From positions 1 through 33,685 of the forward strand of contig NZ_JBBKBG010000029.1 in the NCBI RefSeq assembly GCF_037892545.1: a stretch of 33,685 bases of DNA. The letters run 5' to 3'. This stretch comes from Pseudogracilibacillus sp037892545. Its GTDB lineage: Bacteria; Bacillota; Bacilli; Bacillales; Amphibacillaceae. The notes beneath the pieces were generated by a model. The model was given only the letters and a program-made list of their open reading frames with translations. It ran no database searches and was not told the origin of the DNA. Below, piece after piece: positions 15,950 to 22,939 of this stretch (within the stretch, counting starts at the first letter, position 1; the number at the start of each line of letters is the position of its first letter). The position numbers and the translations under genes are program-made.

Positions 15950-17140
15950 TTATTGCACTTTTTGTTTTTGCTTTCTTAAATAGTTAACAGTGAATTGATT
16001 TTTTGGTGAGGAATCATAGTTTTGTTCTGCTTGCTTGAATGTTATGATTCCATTTAGTTTGTTAGCCACTTCAAAGTTACTATTAGGATAAAGGTGTCCA
16101 TATGTTCCTAAAGTCGTTTCAATATCTTCATGTCCTAGACGGTCTTTAATGATGAGCGGGTTTTCTCCCATACTAATAAGCAACGAAGCATGAGAATGAC
16201 GCAAACCATGAATTCTGATTCGATGAATCCCAGCTAGTTTAGCGTAACGCTCAATAGCATGTGAGAGTGTGTGTTTTTGTGTTGGAATGCCATTGTAACT
16301 CATCACAAAATCTGTTTTGATAAGATCTTGTTGTATATTTTTCCATTCTGATAAAATATTTAATGTACATTCATCAAGTACAATGTGTCGAACACTCGCT
16401 TTTGTTTTTGGTTCAACAAATCTATAATTACTTTGGTTCTTGTAATAAAGATTTTTGTTAATGGTTAGTATCCCCGAATCAAAATCAACATCCTCCCATT
16501 GAATGGCGGTAGCTTCACCAATTCGCATTCCAGTCATAAACAAGAACCATAAAGAAACAAAAAGGAAATGTTGGTAGTAATCGTCTTTATAAATGAAAGA
16601 AATTACTTTTTCAAATTCTTCTTTTGTCCAGAAGTCAATCTTTGTCTTTTGTTTTTTTACATTTCCAATAATCTTAGAAGGATTTGTCGATGTAATGCCT
16701 AATACAATCGCTCTATCCATAGCAACAGAAAATAAACCTTGAACGGCTCTTACATATGAAGATTTTAGGTTTTTCGATAGTTTCAATTGCCAATTTTGTA
16801 CATCAATGGGCTCAATATCAGAGACAGCCATTTTGTAAAAGTAAGGAAAATGCTTTTTAATACTTGGCAGACGATTTTCATATGTTCTGAGTTTTACTTG
16901 TGTCTTATACCAAGGAAGAAAAATTTCAAAGATATAATGTTCAAATAACATTTTATTTTTGTTTTCACTTAATTCTTCTGGCTTCATAAGTAGTAATTTC
17001 GAGTATTCTTCTCTTGCTTCTTTTTTAGTAGTAAAACCACTACGATATTTTTGGATCTTTTTCCCTTTAGAATCGTATCCTAGATTTGCACGAAAATAGT
17101 AAGTACCATTTTTCGCTTTTTTAATCGGGTCTTTAGCCAT
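15950..17140 (-). CDS. int: Tyrosine integrase of the mobile element
   Basis: The 396-residue protein is a phage/ICE-type tyrosine recombinase. Residues ~10-45 form an arm-binding domain (NGTYYFRANLGYDSKGKK), residues ~65-165 the SAM-like core-binding domain, and the rest the catalytic domain. Visible active-site residues are Arg206 (TGMRIGEA), His311 and Arg314 (HGLRHSHAS), His337 (LGHED) and Tyr347 (TYGHLYP), so the enzyme looks intact. It is not the Tn916 Int itself but sits with Tn916-type regulators, so modules were exchanged. Its 3' end points at the end of guaA, a known hotspot for genomic islands. It should catalyse integration and excision together with the small protein encoded upstream. 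Confidence 0.92.
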   Translation of the reverse strand: MAKDPIKKAKNGTYYFRANLGYDSKGKKIQKYRSGFTTKKEAREEYSKLLLMKPEELSENKNKMLFEHYIFEIFLPWYKTQVKLRTYENRLPSIKKHFPYFYKMAVSDIEPIDVQNWQLKLSKNLKSSYVRAVQGLFSVAMDRAIVLGITSTNPSKIIGNVKKQKTKIDFWTKEEFEKVISFIYKDDYYQHFLFVSLWFLFMTGMRIGEATAIQWEDVDFDSGILTINKNLYYKNQSNYRFVEPKTKASVRHIVLDECTLNILSEWKNIQQDLIKTDFVMSYNGIPTQKHTLSHAIERYAKLAGIHRIRIHGLRHSHASLLISMGENPLIIKDRLGHEDIETTLGTYGHLYPNSNFEVANKLNGIITFKQAEQNYDSSPKNQFTVNYLRKQKQKVQ

Positions 17141-17166
17141 AGTTTTTACTCCTTACCGTGCAAAAA

Positions 17167-17367
17167 CTAATCAGACCTGTTATTATCTGAGAAATTGATT
17201 CCTAGAATTTCTTCTACAGCTTCACGTGGGACTCTATCTAGCTTTCTAGATTCATAATAGGAATGCCCCTTTGTAATCATTAATTCTTTTGCTTTTTTAA
17301 TGATATCTGCTGAAAAAGAAGTTCCGTATCCTAGCTCAATTAAATCTTTTTTAGTAACTGTTATCAT
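17167..17367 (-). CDS. DUF3173 protein, probable recombination directionality partner
   Basis: This 66-residue protein has a helix-turn-helix-like sequence (TKKDLIELGYGTSFSADIIK ... YYESRKLDRVPREAVEEILG) that fits the DUF3173 family, small proteins encoded just upstream of integrases in streptococcal and bacillar integrative elements. It ends 26 bases before the integrase start and is preceded by GGAAAGGAGT. By position it replaces the Xis gene of Tn916, so a role as excision factor or integrase regulator is likely but not shown. Confidence 0.75.
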   Translation of the reverse strand: MITVTKKDLIELGYGTSFSADIIKKAKELMITKGHSYYESRKLDRVPREAVEEILGINFSDNNRSD

Positions 17368-17399
17368 TGATACTCCTTTCCATTATAGGCTAGGAAAAC

Positions 17400-17900
17400 T
17401 CCAATATTCGCCTATAATTATAACGCACTATTTAAAATAATTGAACTTTAAGTTGCATTCAGAGTATATACTTTGTATGATCTACAACTTCTCCCAAATC
17501 AAATAATATATAAGTAATCGAACAGCTTTGGTTAAGCTCACGGGAATTTCACCCCTGCATGGTTCGCATGCAGCTATACCCATTGCCTGTGACGCTTTAA
17601 ACGCTCGGGCTGTGGCTGTACAGGAGTATCATTATCACGAAAGAGAAGTCATGGCAGTAACTTGTCCAAAAGAAACTTACGGATCACTGAAAAGAATCGC
17701 TCGTTTTTCATTATCTGCAAAGTCATGGCGTATCAGTCCGCAGGCTCATTCTCTATCGAAATGTATTCGATCACTTTTTATTCAGTTGTCAAAGAACATC
17801 GGCTTGTCAGCCTATTAAAATACACTGAGACAGCATATTTTAATAGAATGACAAACTACTATTCAGGAAGCGTGTAACGCTCCAGCACGCTTCCGCAAAT
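17400..17900. other. Gene-poor, structured stretch within the Tn916-type module
   Basis: Between the ORF8-like gene and DUF3173 lie about 500 bases without a convincing gene. Stretch 17528-17660 has clearly more G and C than its neighbours. Inverted repeats include CTGCATG/CATGCAG with a five-base loop (around 17556-17574), CTATTAAAATA (17812-17822) with TATTTTAATAG (17836-17846) extended outward by GTCA/TGAC, and GGAAGCGTG (17866-17874) with CACGCTTCC (17886-17894). A 96-codon forward frame (17528-17818) has no SD. Candidates are a structured RNA, an integrase or Xis arm region, or a degraded gene. Confidence 0.55.
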
Positions 17901-17910
17901 GGAGAATTGA

Positions 17911-18141
17911 TTATTTAATTTCAAAAGCTAAAATCTTGGTAATCAATCTGGTTTCCAATCTGCCGCGTAACGTTTCATCAACTATCATGTGTGAATTTCC
18001 GTATTCATCTTTCATTAATCGAAGGGAGCGTTTTGAAAGATAACCCTTGTAGTGTTTTACAATATAGTTAATTGCTTCTGTATCACCATCGGTCGCTTTT
18101 ACAATAAGAGAGAAGGGAATCATAGGATATTTTGTTTTCAT
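17911..18141 (-). CDS. Tn916 ORF8-like helix-turn-helix protein
   Basis: The 76-residue protein (start MKTKYPMIPFSLIVKATDGD) closely matches the conserved ORF8 protein of Tn916-family conjugative elements, including the RGRLETRLITKILAFEIK-type ending. It carries the short helix-turn-helix conjugative transposon regulator domain. In Tn916, ORF7 and ORF8 drive the cascade that switches on excision and transfer genes. Its ATG overlaps the ORF7-like stop by four bases (ATGA), as in Tn916. It is complete. Confidence 0.88.
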   Translation of the reverse strand: MKTKYPMIPFSLIVKATDGDTEAINYIVKHYKGYLSKRSLRLMKDEYGNSHMIVDETLRGRLETRLITKILAFEIK

Positions 18142-18560
18142 TCTGTATGCTCCTCCATGAATTTTTTAATAAAAGCTAGTCCACTAGTTCGGTGACGATA
18201 GACTGTTGAACGATTTAATTTCAATAACTCTGCAATTTCCGTATCGCTCATATCGATAAAGTAATAAAGTAAAATGATGTTTCGTTTTTTATCCGTCAGA
18301 TTTCGTAATGCTTCACTTAACAAATCACTTTCCACACCAATATTAAAATCATTCAATCTGAAAATCTGCAAATCACTTGAATAGTTATCGATTGTAGAAA
18401 ATTGATTGATCAGATAATCGTTTGTATTGGAGAAGGAAACTTCGTATTTTGAAATTCTTGATAGATATTTGAAATAATTTTTACGTTCATCTTCTATCGC
18501 ACGCTTACAGATATAATCAAACTGGTTTTCTATGGTTGTTTGAAAAGAAAATGGCTTCAC
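18138..18560 (-). CDS. Tn916 ORF7-like sigma factor
   Basis: This 140-residue protein is an ECF-like sigma-70 relative, as ORF7 of Tn916: SFQTTIENQFDYICKRAIED in region 2 and SDTEIAELLKLNRSTVYRHR as the region 4 helix-turn-helix. I chose the GTG at 18560 because the protein then begins KPFSFQTTIEN, the known Tn916 ORF7 start, and AAGGGGGTGAG lies just upstream; the longer frame to 18704 adds 48 residues through a terminator and is not credible. In Tn916 this protein activates the excision and conjugation genes once transcription reads through upstream attenuators, and the same layout is visible here. Confidence 0.87.
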   Translation of the reverse strand: MKPFSFQTTIENQFDYICKRAIEDERKNYFKYLSRISKYEVSFSNTNDYLINQFSTIDNYSSDLQIFRLNDFNIGVESDLLSEALRNLTDKKRNIILLYYFIDMSDTEIAELLKLNRSTVYRHRTSGLAFIKKFMEEHTE

Positions 18561-18693
18561 TTTTCTCACCCCCTTACGTGTTATGAAAGGAAGTGAGCTG
18601 TGCTCTTTTTTCTCCCTTTGTACTATGTCCCAACACGAAAGGGCTATTTGTTGCATATTTGATAAAAATACTTTTAAAAAAGTTTTCGGCAAA

Positions 18694-18734
18694 CAAAAAA
18701 GCACATAAACAGATTTGTAATTCTGTTTATGTGC
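18694..18734 (-). terminator. Terminator in the ORF7 leader
   Basis: GCACATAAACAGA (18701-18713) and TCTGTTTATGTGC (18722-18734) form a perfect 13-bp stem; on the minus strand TTTTTTG follows. It lies between the leader peptide and the ORF7-like gene, so it should block ORF7 expression unless bypassed. Confidence 0.87.
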
Positions 18735-18787
18735 TTTAATAGTTCTTTCTATATGATCTAAAAAACCACATTTTGAGGCGTTTTTAT

Positions 18788-18859
18788 CTAGGGTTGGTAG
18801 ATAATCTTTTTTAATAAGGGGTCAGAAAACAAACATTGTTGAATAACAATATATTGCAT
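18788..18859 (-). CDS. Candidate 23-residue leader peptide
   Basis: A short frame MQYIVIQQCLFSDPLLKKII then YQP runs from the ATG at 18859 to a TAG at 18788. A perfect AGGAGG (18868-18873) lies eight bases before the ATG. The SD sits in the loop of a small hairpin (ATGACG 18858-18863 with CGTCAT 18880-18885) whose stem includes part of the start codon. A terminator lies on each side. This organisation matches attenuation leaders such as the one that controls tet(M) in Tn916, but the sequence is not one I recognise. Function is inferred from layout. Confidence 0.55.
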   Translation of the reverse strand: MQYIVIQQCLFSDPLLKKIIYQP

Positions 18860-18933
18860 GACGACTACCTCCTAAGAGCCGTCATCTTTTTAAATGAGAT
18901 TAAAACTTAGTACACCATCTATAAAATTTGATA

Positions 18934-18966
18934 TAAAAAAGACGGCGGCTATTTAAACCGTCGTCT
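18934..18966 (-). terminator. Upstream terminator in the ORF7 leader
   Basis: AGACGGCGG (18940-18948) pairs with CCGTCGTCT (18958-18966) through one G-T wobble; the minus strand continues into TTTTTT. It precedes the leader peptide. Confidence 0.78.
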
Positions 18967-19000
18967 GGAAAGGCAATATCATTTTGGGCATGAAAAGAGT

Positions 19001-19038
19001 ACTGCCAGATAACGGTTTTTTTATTGCCGTATGGCAGT
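19001..19038. promoter_or_regulatory. Third leader hairpin
   Basis: ACTGCC (19001-19006) pairs with GGCAGT (19033-19038), and inside it ACGG (19012-19015) with CCGT (19027-19030). It is promoter-proximal to the two terminators in the leftward ORF7 leader. No clear T tract follows on the minus strand, so it may be a regulatory fold rather than a terminator. Confidence 0.45.
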
Positions 19039-19089
19039 ATCTTTTGTTGTATAAAGTAAACAATAGGAACTGTGTAACCACATAGTACG

Positions 19090-19129
19090 TTTTACTATAC
19101 CTGTTTCAAGTTTAACAGGAACAGTAAAA
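19090..19129. promoter_or_regulatory. Two-armed dyad before the ORF9-like repressor gene
   Basis: TTTTACT (19090-19096), three bases, CCTGTT (19100-19105), eight bases, AACAGG (19114-19119), three bases, AGTAAAA (19123-19129) is a perfectly symmetric interrupted palindrome of 13 pairs. It ends 19 bases before the repressor ATG. It suits an operator for a dimeric helix-turn-helix protein, or an mRNA hairpin in the repressor leader. Confidence 0.6.
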
Positions 19130-19148
19130 TGTATAGAGGTGGTTTATT

Positions 19149-19505
19149 ATGCGTAAAAAAGAAGATAAATATGATTTTAGAGCGTTTGGGCTTGCGATAA
19201 AAGAAGCTCGTACAAAACAAGGTTTAACCCGAGAACAGGTAGGGGCATCGATTGAGATTGACCCACGCTATTTAACGAACATTGAGAATAAAGGGCAACA
19301 TCCTAGCATACAAGTTCTATATGATCTTGTGTCGTTACTCAATGTATCCGTTGATGAGTTTTTCTTACCTGCTTCTGAAGTGACGAAAAGTAGTAGAAGA
19401 AGGCGATTAGAAAAACAACTTGATAGTTTAACAGATCGGGACCTTGTTATTATGGAAAGTGTTGCTGATGGAATACTTAAATCTAAAAAAGCAATTGGAA
19501 AATAG
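19149..19505 (+). CDS. Tn916 ORF9-like transcriptional repressor
   Basis: The 118-residue protein has a Cro/CI-type helix-turn-helix (LAIKEARTKQGLTREQVGAS ... PRYLTNIENKGQHPSIQVLY) at residues ~12-70 and a C-terminal segment conserved in Tn916 ORF9 (VDEFFLPASEV, RRRRLEKQLDSLTDRDLVIM). ORF9 represses the divergent ORF7-ORF8 transcription in Tn916. The gene is divergent from the ORF7-like gene here too, with AGGTGG upstream of its ATG. It appears complete. What follows is not the tetM region of Tn916 but a MerR module, so the element's cargo has been replaced. Confidence 0.88.
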   Translation: MRKKEDKYDFRAFGLAIKEARTKQGLTREQVGASIEIDPRYLTNIENKGQHPSIQVLYDLVSLLNVSVDEFFLPASEVTKSSRRRRLEKQLDSLTDRDLVIMESVADGILKSKKAIGK

Positions 19506-19685
19506 TGTAGAAAGAAGGCTAAAATACTCCCTCTATCGCCTTAGTTAGTATGGAAAATTAGTACTAAAAATTTCTTCTTACACCCATTCATACAAAGTCT
19601 TACAATCAACTTGGGAGTTAATCAGATAATATTTTTCTTTGTTTTATTGGGCATTTAATAAAAAACATATGAGTTATAGTTAAAC

Positions 19686-19724
19686 AATAAAGGCATTGCT
19701 TAGTTTTACAGTAATGCCTTTATT
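19686..19724 (-). terminator. Terminator after the DUF2268 gene
   Basis: AATAAAGGCATT (19686-19697) and AATGCCTTTATT (19713-19724) form a perfect 12-bp stem just beyond the leftward DUF2268 stop. The remaining intergenic sequence back to the ORF9-like gene has no recognisable content. Confidence 0.75.
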
Positions 19725-19736
19725 AGTACAAACAGG

Positions 19737-20633
19737 CTATTTAGAAAATAGTCCACAATTACTTAGTATTTCATCTGTACTGAGTAAGGTAGCTTCTCCT
19801 ATCTCTACATTATTATTTTCCATGAAAGACTGTACTGCTTGGTAGCCCACTGCATAACCTGCAAAAGGAGATAAGCCAACAGGTTGATAGCCTTGCTCCT
19901 TTGCAATGGTATCGCCAAACATATAACTGCTGACCTCAGCAAATCCTTTAATATCTAAAGCCTCCTTTATAACTTCTTTTGAATACTCTAAGTCCTCTTT
20001 ATCAAAAGAAGTAACCCAAGGTCCTAAAAGATCTTCTCCATAAAGTTCTTTTGCAAATGATTCTGCTAAACCCTCTATAATTAAGTAGTCACCAACAGTA
20101 ACATTTCCATGATCCCAATCAAAATATGAAAAACGAATATTATGATGGAATTCATGTGCAATTACAGCGGGAAGTCTTGGAATATTATAGGAATTTGGGT
20201 AAATAGATATTTGAATAAATCCTGGAATGCCCCCAAAACCACAATAGCCTTTTTGCAATTCGAGCTTCTTCGGGTCAGCTATATAAATACCAAATCTCAA
20301 TTCGTCAGCACTAATATTTATATTATTTTTTTCAATAAAATCAATACAGTGATTCAACGTGCTTTGTGCTGTTTGAAGAGCCTGAATTTCATTTAAATTT
20401 TCCAATGCCCGTCTTCCAGTTTCTGTATCCGATACATTAAGATAGCCAAGCATGTCTGTAGCCATTATTACATCATAACCACTAGGTTGCTTAGCCTTTA
20501 ATGGAACATTAATCATATTCCACATCTTTTCAAAGGGCTTCATCATTGAGTACCGATAAAAGTTTTCTTTATCTTCCTTCATCGAAAATAATTTTTCGTA
20601 TTGATCAATTGTATCTTCAATTATTATTCTCAT
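19737..20633 (-). CDS. DUF2268 predicted zinc metalloprotease
   Basis: The 298-residue cytoplasmic protein carries the zincin motif HEFHH (HExxH, residues 160-164) preceded by the hydrophobic LPAVIA, and a downstream EGLAESFA segment that supplies the likely third metal ligand. This is the pattern of the DUF2268 family of predicted Zn-dependent proteases. The substrate is unknown. I chose the ATG at 20633 because AGAGGTG lies just upstream; a GTG at 20642 is in frame but lies closer to that SD. It overlaps the 3' end of the MerR gene by 17 bases, so the two are co-translated and the protein probably answers to the same inducer. Confidence 0.75.
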   Translation of the reverse strand: MRIIIEDTIDQYEKLFSMKEDKENFYRYSMMKPFEKMWNMINVPLKAKQPSGYDVIMATDMLGYLNVSDTETGRRALENLNEIQALQTAQSTLNHCIDFIEKNNINISADELRFGIYIADPKKLELQKGYCGFGGIPGFIQISIYPNSYNIPRLPAVIAHEFHHNIRFSYFDWDHGNVTVGDYLIIEGLAESFAKELYGEDLLGPWVTSFDKEDLEYSKEVIKEALDIKGFAEVSSYMFGDTIAKEQGYQPVGLSPFAGYAVGYQAVQSFMENNNVEIGEATLLSTDEILSNCGLFSK

Positions 20634-21390
20634 TGTTATCACCTCTTACTTGATTACTCGTAAAAACTTCCATCGCCTTACTCATGAATTTCGCTAAACC
20701 CTTACCATATTGATCTATATTTTTTGTGAAACGTTCATCGTTAATGTATAGTTGACCTAATCCATAAAAGGCATCCAGAGAGTACTTACTAAAGTTTTTA
20801 TTTAAAAAATCATACCATTCTTTAATTGCTGCTTGTACATCTTGGGATTCGGGGGATTGATAACGAAGATATGCAAGTTTATTGAAAATCGTATCCCATC
20901 TACCAGATAAATCATTTTGTTCATCTTGGGACATTTTCTTTAGTTTTGCGTTTATCTCATCGATTGAGTGATTTCCCCAACGAAGGCGAGCTTCTTCTTC
21001 AAATTGGTTGAATTCAACATTAAATCCCTCAAATCTCTCTTCATTCGTCATTTGTATTTCTCCAGCCATATGTTTAATCGTCTTATCAATAGTTTCAATC
21101 ATTTTATCGACTTTTTTTCGTTTCTCAATCAACATATTTCGTTGTAAAACCAATGCTTCTTTTCGATTAAATGAAGGGCTATTAATAATCTTTTTAATTT
21201 CCTTTAAGGTGAATCCAATTTCCTTGAAAAATAAAATTTGTTGTAATGTTTCAAGGTTTTCTTCTGAATAGAGCCGATAACCAGAATTAGTGATTTCTTT
21301 TGGAGTCAACAATCCAATCTGATCATAATGATGAAGTGTACGAATACTAATACCAACTAATTCTGCTACTTCTTTTACCTTCATACCCAT
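20617..21390 (-). CDS. MerR regulator with a TipAS-type drug-binding domain (Mta-like)
   Basis: The 257-residue regulator has an N-terminal MerR winged helix (VKEVAELVGISIRTLHHYDQ, residues ~4-70), a coiled coil (about 75-115) and a C-terminal TipAS domain with the family phrases LDAFYGLGQLYINDERFTKN and IDQYGKGLAKFM. It matches B. subtilis Mta in organisation. TipAS domains bind bulky antibiotics and turn on multidrug defence genes. AAGGAGGTG is seven bases before the ATG. Its promoter has the 19-bp spacer of MerR targets, indicating autoregulation. DUF2268 follows by overlap. Confidence 0.87.
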   Translation of the reverse strand: MGMKVKEVAELVGISIRTLHHYDQIGLLTPKEITNSGYRLYSEENLETLQQILFFKEIGFTLKEIKKIINSPSFNRKEALVLQRNMLIEKRKKVDKMIETIDKTIKHMAGEIQMTNEERFEGFNVEFNQFEEEARLRWGNHSIDEINAKLKKMSQDEQNDLSGRWDTIFNKLAYLRYQSPESQDVQAAIKEWYDFLNKNFSKYSLDAFYGLGQLYINDERFTKNIDQYGKGLAKFMSKAMEVFTSNQVRGDNNENNN

Positions 21391-21414
21391 CGCTTTACAC
21401 CTCCTTCAATTAAC

Positions 21415-21445
21415 ACTATAAAGTATTACGTTACGTTAGAGTCAA
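21415..21445 (-). promoter_or_regulatory. MerR-type promoter with 19-bp spacer (mta-like gene)
   Basis: On the minus strand TTGACT (21440-21445) and TATAGT (21415-21420) are 19 bases apart, two more than optimum. The spacer includes the near-palindrome TACGTTACGTTA. Overlong spacers are diagnostic of MerR activation by DNA distortion. Confidence 0.75.
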
Positions 21446-21801
21446 TAGAAGAAGTTATTTTATGAAATGTTACTTGTTTTAAAGATAACTAAGCACTGAG
21501 TATTAAAATATCATTTAATACATCAAATAGCGTTACCAACTCCAGTTTTCGATGATATTTCACCTATAACATTTTCCCTCCCAGTTACTACTTTATAGCC
21601 ATATTAAAGTATGACTGCTAGGGCCAATATCTAATTTCTGAATTCTGATGTTTCTTTAATGATTGCATTACTAGAAGCAACTGTGTCTTATATATCGTTT
21701 TGTTATGCTTTTCCATGAAAGATTGAGCACCCTTAACCTATAGGTTGTTAACTCTCTTTTTTAATACCAAATCGTGTTTAAATTGAATAGCTCACTGTCA
21801 A
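21446..21801. other. Intergenic, no supported gene
   Basis: About 355 AT-rich bases lie between the first MerR promoter and the 3' end of the ABC-2 permease cluster. I see a short palindrome AACCTATAGGTT near 21737 followed by a T tract, which could be a weak terminator, and nothing else. Confidence 0.4.
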
Positions 21802-22914
21802 TTACTGTCCACCACTATTTTTAACTAAAAGTTCTCTTTTATAAACGATCGGTAGTATGGCAATAAAAATAAAAGCAGCTACAATTAAAAATACATACTG
21901 AACAACATCTAACCCACCACTAAAATTGTGAAGGATAGGGTTGAACCATTCAAAAACATATGAAAAGGCCCATATCTCTGAAAATGATCTTGCAATTGGC
22001 GGTAAACCTGCGACACTAGAATATCCACCAGCTCCAAAGAAGGTAGCCATGAAAGTAACAATGATAATAGGTTGAATAATCCGGTATCTTCTTAGGAAAT
22101 GAGCGATAATTATCCCTATAATTGCACAAGTATTTAAAACAGGGATTATCCCTATAAAAATCATTAATAAATTTTCGGGTTCCAATCTAAAAGCAAACAT
22201 CCCAACAAGCAAGGTGGAAATTGCTGAGACAAATGCCAGTAAAACCGATGTGATAATAATCCCAATTCCACTATAGATATTACTCAAAGGAGTAAGAGAT
22301 ATTTCCTTCTCTGTCCGGTTCTCTATATCAAAGGCAAATAAATTTGCAGCTGTTGTGGTTGCCGAAAACATTAAAGCAAGTAAGACGCTACTACCTGCAA
22401 TAAAGGACTCCCGCCAAACATCTTCTTTTTTCTCTAAGACTAATTCTGGGGCCGCATGAAGCACATCATTCTTTTCAAGCTGTTTTAAAATTGTATGCTC
22501 CAAACGTAATCGTACATTTTTCATCATGTCTGTATTAATATTAAATGTTTCTGTATAGACAGTTTGGGATTGTTCAAAATCATCTGGAATTCTAATTAAC
22601 ATTTGCAATCTACCTTCTTTTACTGCATCACTAGCTTGTTCATGCTCCATTTCTCTAATAGAAAAATAGGGTGTGATATTTGAATGAACGGTCTCTAAAG
22701 TTTCGATAAAATCTTTTGATTCAACACTGTCAGATTCATTTACCAATCCAACAGGCCAATCATCTCCACCAGCTCCCATAATAAGCGCTGTTAAAATCAT
22801 AACAACAACAGGCATTAAGAAGGGAGCAACTAGGAATTGTTTTTGGCGTAATAACAGCTTAATATTCCTTCTGTTAACGGCAGAAATTGCATAAAACCAT
22901 GTTTTCCATTTCAT
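21802..22914 (-). CDS. ABC-2 type export permease
   Basis: The 370-residue protein has one N-terminal membrane helix (about residues 25-48), a long extracellular loop (IPDDFEQSQ is a conserved feature), and five helices in the C-terminal half, as in ABC-2 permeases of the LnrM/LnrN (YfiM/YfiN) drug-export type. Residues NRTEKEISLTPLSN form the conserved cytoplasmic loop after the second helix. It starts 25 bases after the upstream permease-like gene, with GGAGG before the ATG. It looks complete, but its ATPase gene is missing and its partner permease is broken, so the exporter is probably dead unless it is served by another ATPase. Confidence 0.83.
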   Translation of the reverse strand: MKWKTWFYAISAVNRRNIKLLLRQKQFLVAPFLMPVVVMILTALIMGAGGDDWPVGLVNESDSVESKDFIETLETVHSNITPYFSIREMEHEQASDAVKEGRLQMLIRIPDDFEQSQTVYTETFNINTDMMKNVRLRLEHTILKQLEKNDVLHAAPELVLEKKEDVWRESFIAGSSVLLALMFSATTTAANLFAFDIENRTEKEISLTPLSNIYSGIGIIITSVLLAFVSAISTLLVGMFAFRLEPENLLMIFIGIIPVLNTCAIIGIIIAHFLRRYRIIQPIIIVTFMATFFGAGGYSSVAGLPPIARSFSEIWAFSYVFEWFNPILHNFSGGLDVVQYVFLIVAAFIFIAILPIVYKRELLVKNSGGQ

Positions 22915-22939
22915 GTTTATCCTCCTTGCATTTGTTATC

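Noticed and set aside
17528..17818. 96-residue protein in the Tn916-type region
   Set aside because: No SD, opposite strand to the module, and the region is dominated by inverted repeats; more likely a chance frame in structured sequence.
18561..18704. Longer ORF7-like protein starting at 18704
   Set aside because: The extra 48 residues are not in the Tn916 family protein and would start inside a terminator stem; the GTG at 18560 has an excellent SD.
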